From DAORHV01 sp964513925 (lineage in GTDB: Bacteria; Patescibacteriota; Gracilibacteria; Peribacterales; Peribacteraceae): DNA of 11,694 nucleotides. Each line of letters begins with the position of its first letter. Within the stretch, counting starts at the first letter, position 1. Location: positions 1 to 11,694 of the forward strand of contig CAZENR010000027.1 in the NCBI GenBank assembly GCA_964513925.1. Direction: 5' to 3'. The translations under genes and the position numbers were made by a program. Below the pieces are notes generated by a model. That model saw only the letters and a program-made list of their open reading frames with translations. It searched no databases and was not told where the DNA came from. This document shows positions 7,043-11,694 of the stretch, piece by piece.

Positions 7043-7537
7043 TTACACGACCGGATAGCCGGCGTGGACACACTCCTGAAACACCTTCTGAATTACGTCC
7101 AAATACTGTTTGCGGTGAATGTGGCGCGGCAGTTCTTCCGGCAGCACCCACAAGTATCCGTCTACCTCGTTGCCATCCACCTGTATGGCGGCATCGGCAG
7201 GCGCCAGGAACACTGCAAAACACAGGGTCTGTCCTGCATTCACCGGCTTGTGCCTTGCAATGAACTCCGGTGGAAAATCGTAGGAGTAGGTGTGACAACT
7301 GGTCAGCAGCGGCTCACTTAGTTGCAGTCCGGCTTCTTCCTGTACCTCTCGCACTGCGGCCTGAGCGGCATTCTCCCCTGCCTCCAGCCCACCCTGGGGC
7401 AATTGCCAAGCATCGTACACGCGCGGCTTGTGCAATAGCAGTAGTTGATACACCTTCTTGCACTCGCCACCGGGGGCGCACACGTCTATCGGACGCAGCA
7501 CCAGCGCGGATACAGCCTTGCGGTACTTCTTCTCCAT
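7043..7537 (-). CDS. Nudix hydrolase (RppH/Ap4A hydrolase-like)
   Basis: 164 residues from ATG 7537. The full Nudix box GX5EX7REUXEEXGU spans residues 49-71: Gly49, Glu55, Arg63-Glu64, Glu67-Glu68, Gly70. It is preceded by WQLPQGG (44-50), the spelling seen in RppH and dinucleoside polyphosphate hydrolases, so the substrate is probably a nucleoside polyphosphate or 5'-triphosphate RNA end; sequence alone cannot separate these. The glutamates bind Mg2+ for pyrophosphate cleavage in the cytoplasm. ATG 7537 (MEKKYRKAVSALVLR) is preferred because it begins just before the first Nudix strand and has GGAG about 14 nt upstream; an in-frame GTG at 7564 would add 9 residues. It sits 9 nt before recF and follows rpmG in the same orientation. 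Confidence 0.88.
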   Translation of the reverse strand: MEKKYRKAVSALVLRPIDVCAPGGECKKVYQLLLLHKPRVYDAWQLPQGGLEAGENAAQAAVREVQEEAGLQLSEPLLTSCHTYSYDFPPEFIARHKPVNAGQTLCFAVFLAPADAAIQVDGNEVDGYLWVLPEELPRHIHRKQYLDVIQKVFQECVHAGYPVV

Positions 7538-7565
7538 GGATTGCACTATAGCTCCGCCGTACACA

Positions 7566-7590
7566 AAAAGAACAGCGCAAACAACTTGCG
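7566..7590 (-). terminator. Weak hairpin with T run after rpmG (possible attenuator)
   Basis: On the minus strand CGCAA (7590-7586) and TTGCG (7580-7576) enclose a 5-nt loop, followed 5 nt later by five T residues (7570-7566). The stem is only 5 bp, so it may merely lower read-through from rpmG into the Nudix and recF genes, or be nothing. Confidence 0.2.
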
Positions 7591-7616
7591 TTGGTGCAAA
7601 GGCGAATGCAGGCGAA

Positions 7617-7793
7617 CTAGCTGGAATGCTTCTCTTCCTTCAGCTTTACCTTCACACGCTTCCTGCAGGTGGGGCAGTACTTAAACAGTTCGCGGAAGTC
7701 TGCCTTTTTGGACTTCAGGATTCGCACCGTGCAGATGCGCGCACCGCAATCGGTGCAATAGCCGGCGTAAACAGTACCCTTTCCTCGTGGCAT
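7617..7793 (-). CDS. rpmG: 50S ribosomal protein bL33
   Basis: 58 residues, read from ATG 7793 to TAG 7619-7617. Two zinc-ribbon knuckles, CTDC (13-16) and CPTC (40-43), are separated by exactly 23 residues, the same spacing as in Thermus-type bL33. The KYCPxCRK signature (38-45) is also characteristic, and the rest is strongly basic. bL33 is a small zinc-ribbon protein of the large subunit near the E site. The sequence departs from textbook bL33: the usual NYxTxKN stretch after the first knuckle is replaced (GARICTVRILKSKK), and the HTxHKE end is replaced by KVKLKEEKHSS. It lies 12 nt after the EamA stop on the same strand. No Shine-Dalgarno is obvious. A generic zinc-ribbon protein is the alternative, but length, spacing and the second knuckle favour bL33. 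Confidence 0.82.
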   Translation of the reverse strand: MPRGKGTVYAGYCTDCGARICTVRILKSKKADFRELFKYCPTCRKRVKVKLKEEKHSS

Positions 7794-7805
7794 AGCCGCG
7801 CTACT

Positions 7806-8705
7806 TTACTTGGGAAGACTTAAGAGCGCAAGGCCTCCGAATGCAACAGCGAAACTGACCAGTTTTACGCGCACCGATTGTGCCGTCAGCACCTCTTTTG
7901 GCGCATGTGAGGGCAGAAAACGCAGGAAGAGATATGCAAGCGTAATGACGATGAACGGCTGAACGTTGCTCACGATGGATACGAGCGACAGCGGCCCGTA
8001 CAGGAACGCCAGGCCTCCCATGAACTCCCCAAACAGGAACGATGCAATGACCGCGCCGCCTATGGCGAAGAAGCGCCAGTCCGCCTTGGAAACCAAGCGC
8101 CGTATGCCGCGACGATACGCCGGCACGCAGCAAGGAAAACAGAATGCAATGGTCTCGCGCCCGATGATGAGCCAGAAGAACACCGCAACGACGTCTTGTC
8201 CTGCAAGCAACGCCGCCTTCTTGGCAACGTACGTGGGTACGTACAAGAGCGCCATGCCGGTAAGCATGGACAGCGTGCGCAGCAACGAGCCGTGCGTTGG
8301 GTTATGGAACGACAGGTACAGTACGCCGCCCACCACCAAGATCGCACCGATCGACTGGGTAAACGTCCACGATTCGGCAAACAGCGTAAACCCGGCAATA
8401 CTCAAAAAGATGGAAAGAATCGGCCATGCAGCGTTCGTGACCGATACTTCGATGTGATCCAAAATCCAGAAGAACACCAGGTCTGCCAAGTACGCACACA
8501 ACCCCATGGCCAACAAGAGCGGCCACCAGCCGGTGCGCACATCGTAGAACGCAGTGAGGCACAGGAGCGCCAACACGCTGAATAGCGACTGGCTCCACAT
8601 CAGCAGCACCGGGCTCTTCTCGTAGTTACGCACCAGCAGCGAATCGAGCACGTTCACAAACGACCAGCCCAATGCCGACAGCAAAATGTATGGAAGCCAG
8701 AGCAC
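7806..8705 (-). CDS. EamA/DMT-superfamily transporter
   Basis: 299 residues if GTG 8705 is the start. The frame continues upstream, but that part lies wholly inside trxB, is Ser/Pro/Arg-rich and has no membrane character, so it is rejected. The protein is hydrophobic throughout, with about ten transmembrane segments arranged as two halves, as in drug/metabolite transporters of the EamA type (10 TM, about 300 residues). Typical features are the N-terminal LSALGWSFVNVLDSLLVR and, in the second half, FMGGLAFLYGPLSLVSIVSNVQPF, the position of the conserved helix that follows the second charged loop. The substrate is unknown; the family exports amino acids, nucleotide sugars or other metabolites. 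GTG 8705 lies 1 nt after the trxB stop, so translation is probably coupled to trxB. Confidence 0.85.
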   Translation of the reverse strand: MLWLPYILLSALGWSFVNVLDSLLVRNYEKSPVLLMWSQSLFSVLALLCLTAFYDVRTGWWPLLLAMGLCAYLADLVFFWILDHIEVSVTNAAWPILSIFLSIAGFTLFAESWTFTQSIGAILVVGGVLYLSFHNPTHGSLLRTLSMLTGMALLYVPTYVAKKAALLAGQDVVAVFFWLIIGRETIAFCFPCCVPAYRRGIRRLVSKADWRFFAIGGAVIASFLFGEFMGGLAFLYGPLSLVSIVSNVQPFIVITLAYLFLRFLPSHAPKEVLTAQSVRVKLVSFAVAFGGLALLSLPK

Positions 8706-8706
8706 G

Positions 8707-9630
8707 TTACTTACCCGACTGGATGAAGTTGAACGCGCTGTTTGCAGCGACCGTGGCCTCGCCTGCGGCAGTGGTGAACTGCGCGAAGTGGTTGCTGCCG
8801 CTGGTGACGTCTCCGGCGCCGAACACTCCGGGTACCGACGTACGTTGTGCGGCATCTACTTGCAGGAAGCCCTTGTCATCCAACGTACAACCAAGTGTCA
8901 GCGGCAGTTCCACGGCGGGCGTGGAACCGATTTCAATGAACACACCATCCACCGCCAGCTGCTCCTGGCCGTTGAACGGTTTGTCCAGTACGACACCAGT
9001 CACCTTCTTATCGCCGACGATTTTGGTGACGTTGCGCTCCAGCACCATGACGATGTTCTGCTTCTCTTTCACTTTCTCCACCCAGTACGGCTCGGCGCGG
9101 AACTCATTCCTGCGGTGAACCAGATACACGGTCTTTGCCACCTGTGCCGCGATGGCAGCACCTTCCACGGCGCTATCGCCGCCGCCAAGCACCGCCACTG
9201 TCTTATTGCGGTAGAAGAATGCATCGCACGTTGCACAGTACGTAACACCCTTGCCGGAAAATTCCGCCTCGCCGGGTGCGCCGAGGTGACGCTTGTTTGA
9301 ACCCGTGGCGAAGATGATGGTTTTGCCCTCCACGGTGGAACCGTCGCCGAGCGTAAAGCGGAATCCGCCATCGATCTTGTCGATCTTCTGCACGCGGCTG
9401 AGTTTGTGCGTCACCAACTCTCCAAAGCTGAGTGCATGCTTCTTGAAGCTCTCCATGAGATCCGGCCCTTTGATTTCTATGGTGCCTGGCCAGTTGCCGA
9501 CTTCGGCAGCGGTCTGCCCCATGCCTCCTTCTTCGGCACCGACTATGAATACCTTCAATTTGTACCGGGCGCAGTACACGGCCGCGGTGTAACCGCCGCA
9601 ACCCAAGCCCACAATGAGAACATCGTACAT
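8707..9630 (-). CDS. trxB: Thioredoxin reductase (NADPH), FAD-dependent
   Basis: 307 residues, full family length. TrxB passes electrons from NADPH through FAD and a redox disulfide to thioredoxin in the cytoplasm. Motifs in order: FAD-binding GLGCGG (8-13), redox-active CATC (132-135), NADPH-binding GGGDSA (149-154), HRRNEFRA (172-179, whose arginines contact the NADPH 2'-phosphate) and the C-terminal FAD motif FGAGDV near residue 270. All key residues are intact, so an active enzyme is expected. One oddity is Cys11 inside the FAD glycine motif, where most TrxB have Pro or Ala. ATG 9630 starts just before the first beta-strand; no Shine-Dalgarno is seen. It is the first gene of the minus-strand cluster that continues through the transporter, bL33, Nudix and recF. 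Confidence 0.95.
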   Translation of the reverse strand: MYDVLIVGLGCGGYTAAVYCARYKLKVFIVGAEEGGMGQTAAEVGNWPGTIEIKGPDLMESFKKHALSFGELVTHKLSRVQKIDKIDGGFRFTLGDGSTVEGKTIIFATGSNKRHLGAPGEAEFSGKGVTYCATCDAFFYRNKTVAVLGGGDSAVEGAAIAAQVAKTVYLVHRRNEFRAEPYWVEKVKEKQNIVMVLERNVTKIVGDKKVTGVVLDKPFNGQEQLAVDGVFIEIGSTPAVELPLTLGCTLDDKGFLQVDAAQRTSVPGVFGAGDVTSGSNHFAQFTTAAGEATVAANSAFNFIQSGK

Positions 9631-9684
9631 GCGCGCATCATGCCGCGTAGCCGATGAAATGTAAACGCAGAGGAATGATACGAG

Positions 9685-9760
9685 GATTCCTTGGATTCCA
9701 GGACTCCCTGACTCCAGGGATTCAAGGGAATCTTGGAGTCTTGGTATCTTGGATTCCCGG
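9685..9760. repeat. Short intergenic repeat patch: CTTGG-type octamers plus imperfect hairpin
   Basis: This patch lies between the stop of the BtuF-like gene and the start of trxB. At 9732-9755 three head-to-tail octamers of the form CTTGGNNT follow each other, and a related word CCTTGGATTCC occurs at 9689-9699. At 9705-9720 TCCCTG and CAGGGA form a 6-bp stem with a 4-nt loop. The flanks GATTCCTTGGA (9685-9695) and TTCAAGGGAATC (9721-9732) are near-complementary, extending it to an imperfect hairpin. The words GGATTCC, GACTCC and their relatives recur throughout. It looks like a degenerate dispersed repeat element rather than a gene. Whether copies occur elsewhere cannot be judged from this window. 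Confidence 0.6.
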
Positions 9761-9762
9761 CA

Positions 9763-10527
9763 TCAATGCAGGACCTGAAACATCCACCCGTACAAACGCT
9801 GTGCCCCCTCAACCACTCTGGGGCCGGGCCGATTGAGCAGCGAATCGTCGATGACAAACAGTGCGTTGTTACGCACGGCGCGAAGATCATCCCATCCCGG
9901 GCGATGTGTAAGCAGGTGCTTCTCGGCAAACTTCCCCGCCCCGCAAATGCTAAGCACGACAATGTCGGGGTCGAATGCTTGCACTTCGGCAAGCGACACT
10001 TCCCTGCTGGGACTTCTCGGCGGCAGCGCAAACGCACTTCCTCCTGCTAGCTGCACCAGTTCCGGCACCCAATTGCCGCTGACCATGGGAGGGTTGTGCC
10101 ACTCCTCTATATACACCTTAGGCTTAGCCCCAAGCAGCTTGGCTTTTTTGCGGATGTCGCCGTACTGCCGATGCATGTCGGCAACCAACTGATTGGCCTC
10201 CTTCTCTCTCCCGAGCAAAAGCCCCATGGAACGAATGCACTCGTCGATGTCGCCCAGCGAACGCGGATCGTGGTGTACAATGGCAAATTGTGCCTGCGCC
10301 TTGAGGAAGGCGGCCAACTTCTCCTGAACCAGCGTTGCCGTAAACACGATATCGGGCTTGAACGCCGCAAGCGCATCTGCATCGATCTTCTGGTGCTCGG
10401 GTAAGTGCGGCAGGCGCGCAGTGTCGGCGGGGACGTCGCTGTATTTATCGGTGCATACCACCTGCTTTCCGGCGCCAATGGCAAAGAGTATTTCTGTTGC
10501 CGCCGGTGACAACGATGCAATGCGCAT
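9763..10527 (-). CDS. BtuF/TroA-like substrate-binding protein (cobalamin or Fe-chelate binding), no signal peptide
   Basis: 254 residues from ATG 10527. The sequence begins MRIASLSPAATEILFAIGAG, the canonical start of mature BtuF-type proteins (PF01497, helical-backbone metal receptor fold). Other typical segments are KPDIVFT (about 57-63), the EEWHNPPMVSGNW region (about 147-159) in the second lobe, and a C-terminal RPGPRVVEG. BtuF homologues bind vitamin B12 or iron-siderophores for an ABC importer, but this protein has no signal peptide or lipobox and no permease or ATPase gene nearby. It probably belongs to the known group of stand-alone cytosolic BtuF-like proteins annotated as cobalamin-binding, whose role is poorly defined. 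An in-frame start at 10590 is rejected: it would overlap the divergent gene and add residues that do not form a signal. It is divergent from the 127-residue membrane protein with only 41 nt between the starts. Confidence 0.85.
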   Translation of the reverse strand: MRIASLSPAATEILFAIGAGKQVVCTDKYSDVPADTARLPHLPEHQKIDADALAAFKPDIVFTATLVQEKLAAFLKAQAQFAIVHHDPRSLGDIDECIRSMGLLLGREKEANQLVADMHRQYGDIRKKAKLLGAKPKVYIEEWHNPPMVSGNWVPELVQLAGGSAFALPPRSPSREVSLAEVQAFDPDIVVLSICGAGKFAEKHLLTHRPGWDDLRAVRNNALFVIDDSLLNRPGPRVVEGAQRLYGWMFQVLH

Positions 10528-10557
10528 GACTACAGCATACCTGTTTGCAATTGCCGT

Positions 10558-10562
10558 GAAGG
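10558..10562 (+). promoter_or_regulatory. Ribosome binding site for the 10569 gene
   Basis: GAAGG at 10558-10562 with a 6-nt spacer before ATG 10569. It is one of the few clear Shine-Dalgarno sites in the window and supports this start over the in-frame ATG at 10578. Confidence 0.55.
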
Positions 10563-10568
10563 TATACA

Positions 10569-10952
10569 ATGGCGGACATGTGGACTGCAATTGTCATAGT
10601 CGTGGTTCTCGCCGTGCTCGGGGCGTTCGCCTACTGGAACTTTGCAGACTTCCACGAGGCCTTTGCAGATTTACGCGGGCTGGATGCCACCATGAAGAAA
10701 GAGGCTGACTTGCTGGAAACCGGCGAACAGGCAACCGCTACGGTGCTCAAAATTCAGAACACCGGCATGAGCGTGAACGATAACCCCGCCGTACACCTGG
10801 CGCTTGAGGTAAAGCGTAGCGACCGCGAACCATACGCAACCGTCATTACCACCGTTGTGGACATTGTCGCGCTGCCCCGCGTGCAGCCGGGATGCACCGT
10901 GAACGTGCGGGTGAATGCAGCCAACCCCGAGGAAGTTGCAGTCGTCCTGTGA
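10569..10952 (+). CDS. Single-pass membrane protein with small beta-rich domain, function unknown
   Basis: 127 residues. One transmembrane helix at about 5-22 (WTAIVIVVVLAVLGAFAYW) is followed by a short helical linker and a domain of about 75 residues (52-127). That domain has the pattern G-x-x-A-x-A-x-V-L-K-I-x-x-T-G, NDNPAVHLALEV (71-82), LPRVQPG (102-108) and a final NPEEVAVVL. It resembles the small beta-barrel-like domains of DUF3592/actinobacterial-type membrane proteins (tG..vN..P.v.l...V / P.v.pG..v.V..dp.dp..v); this is recognition by pattern only. The start is supported by GAAGG 6 nt upstream. It runs divergently from the BtuF-like gene. No functional assignment is justified. Confidence 0.8.
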   Translation: MADMWTAIVIVVVLAVLGAFAYWNFADFHEAFADLRGLDATMKKEADLLETGEQATATVLKIQNTGMSVNDNPAVHLALEVKRSDREPYATVITTVVDIVALPRVQPGCTVNVRVNAANPEEVAVVL

Positions 10953-11012
10953 GTGTGATGTCATTTTTTTGGCTTGGAGCAGATCAACGGAACTTGTGGA
11001 AAGAAAAATGTG

Positions 11013-11038
11013 TTGCATAGCCATAGTCGCATATGCAA
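11013..11038. promoter_or_regulatory. Inverted repeat upstream of the phosphofructokinase gene
   Basis: TTGCATA (11013-11019) and TATGCAA (11032-11038) are perfect inverted repeats separated by 12 nt, ending 9 nt before ATG 11048. The 19-nt centre-to-centre distance (about two helical turns) fits a dimeric regulator's operator, but a chance match is possible. TTGCAT (11013-11018) with CAATAA (11036-11041), 17 nt apart, could alternatively be a weak promoter giving a nearly leaderless message. Confidence 0.3.
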
Positions 11039-11047
11039 TAAAGAACC

Positions 11048-11694
11048 ATGAACACTCCATCCTCGTCACCAACCAAGCAACGTGTCGGTATTTTTACCGG
11101 TGGCGGCATCGCCCCCGGCTTAAATGCGGTTCTTTCCACGGCGGCACGCGTGCTCAAAGCCGAAGGCCACGAAGCAGTGGGCTTGCCGGAAGGCTGGAAG
11201 GGCCTGCTTTCGGTGCGCGAAGACGCACTGGATTTATCGGGGATGACGCGACGCGAGCTGCACGACCTGCTGAGTGCGGGTGGCACGGTACTGCGCAGCT
11301 CACGCACCAAAATTAAGCCAACACAATATGAGCAGGTGGCGGAAACAGTGCGCGGTTACGGGCTGACGGGACTAATTGCCATTGGCGGAGACGACACGCT
11401 GGGCCAGGCTCGCGAGCTGCAGGAGGCCGGCATTATTCGCGCGATCGGCGTACCCAAAACCATTGATAACGACGTAGAGGGCACGGATAAAACATTCGGC
11501 TTTGAATCGGCGGTACACCGGGCAGCGGAGCAAATTCGCGACATGCGCACAGACGCGACGTCCATGAGCCGCGTTGCGGTGGTGGAAGTCATGGGACGCA
11601 ACGCCGGATGGATTACCCTGCACGCCGGAGAAGCAGGCGGTGCTGACATTACGCTTATTCCAGAGGTGCAAATTGATGAGCGGTATTTGATGGA
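11048..11694 (+). CDS. 6-phosphofructokinase, probably PPi-dependent type (3' truncated by window)
   Basis: About 215 N-terminal residues are present before the window ends. PFK phosphorylates fructose 6-phosphate to the 1,6-bisphosphate, the committing step of glycolysis. Seen in order: GGGIAPGLN (18-26), GGTVLRSSR (78-86), GGDDTLG (113-119), PKTIDND (136-142, with catalytic Asp140) and MGRNAGW (182-188). In PFKs the residue after the GGD aspartate and the residue before TIDND set the phosphoryl donor. ATP enzymes have Gly at both (E. coli Gly104 and Gly124); PPi enzymes have Asp and Lys. Here they are Asp116 and Lys137, so PPi is the predicted donor and the step may be reversible. Arg83 replaces the common Gly of GGTxLGSSR. 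ATG 11048 is the start; the next 10 residues are a polar Ser/Pro leader and there is no good Shine-Dalgarno. An inverted repeat lies just upstream. Confidence 0.92.
   Translation, partial: MNTPSSSPTKQRVGIFTGGGIAPGLNAVLSTAARVLKAEGHEAVGLPEGWKGLLSVREDALDLSGMTRRELHDLLSAGGTVLRSSRTKIKPTQYEQVAETVRGYGLTGLIAIGGDDTLGQARELQEAGIIRAIGVPKTIDNDVEGTDKTFGFESAVHRAAEQIRDMRTDATSMSRVAVVEVMGRNAGWITLHAGEAGGADITLIPEVQIDERYLM

Noticed and set aside
8706..8855. N-terminal extension of the EamA frame inside trxB
   Set aside because: It lies wholly within the intact trxB gene, is Ser/Pro/Arg-rich and has no membrane character; GTG 8705 gives the standard 299-residue length.
9685..9760. CRISPR array or tRNA-like element at the repeat patch
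   Set aside because: Units are only 8 nt and contiguous without spacers; no cloverleaf or anticodon arrangement could be drawn.
9555..10037. Minus-strand open frame of 160 codons spanning the repeat patch and the 3' part of the BtuF-like gene
   Set aside because: It is out of frame with both clear genes, and its central part is just the translated repeat.

Overview
The window reads as ordinary bacterial chromosome: moderately GC-rich, almost fully coding, standard genetic code with TGA as stop, and ATG/GTG starts. No phage, transposon, CRISPR, rRNA or tRNA was seen. The mix of genes suggests a small-genome member of the Candidate Phyla Radiation (Patescibacteria), perhaps Peregrinibacteria/Peribacteria-like. 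The pointers are a Gmad2-domain lipoprotein, a tiny DUF378 membrane protein, a large lipid-linked-sugar glycosyltransferase, several short exported proteins of unknown function, and core genes (ruvC, recF, trxB, rpmG, PFK) away from their classical neighbours. This assignment is an inference from gene content and is only moderately secure.

Layout. (1) 1-780, plus strand: the tail of a membrane protein, then a Gmad2 lipoprotein. (2) 777-2567, minus: a multi-pass GT-C glycosyltransferase whose stop overlaps the lipoprotein stop by 4 nt. (3) 2741-3004, plus: a cysteine-rich DUF378 protein with its own promoter candidate and a terminator that also serves the convergent gene. (4) 5360-3058, minus: a two-gene unit of unknown function, a Pro-rich membrane-anchored protein with an internal repeat followed by an exported protein. 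(5) 5456-6037, plus: ruvC, converging on and overlapping recF by 108 nt. (6) 9630-5930, minus: a tightly packed set trxB, EamA transporter, bL33 (rpmG), Nudix hydrolase, recF. (7) 9685-9760: a repeat-rich intergenic patch. (8) 10527-9763, minus: a BtuF-like metal/cobalamin-binding protein without signal peptide, divergent from (9) 10569-10952, plus, a one-helix membrane protein. (10) 11048-11694+, plus: the start of a phosphofructokinase with residues typical of the PPi-dependent type.

How the genes work together. The DNA repair theme (RuvC resolves Holliday junctions, RecF loads RecA at gaps) is split between two convergent transcripts that cannot be expressed independently at their 3' ends. 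The trxB-recF cluster looks like a mixed housekeeping operon. The cell-envelope genes (lipoprotein, glycosyltransferase, DUF378, the two-gene unit) have no demonstrable shared pathway. No gene-free stretch exceeds 300 bases; the longest, about 170 nt before the DUF378 gene, holds a plausible promoter. I did not find a convincing previously undescribed defence or mobile system here. The least explained items are the two-gene unit at 3058-5360, the Cys-rich DUF378 protein and the intergenic repeat.
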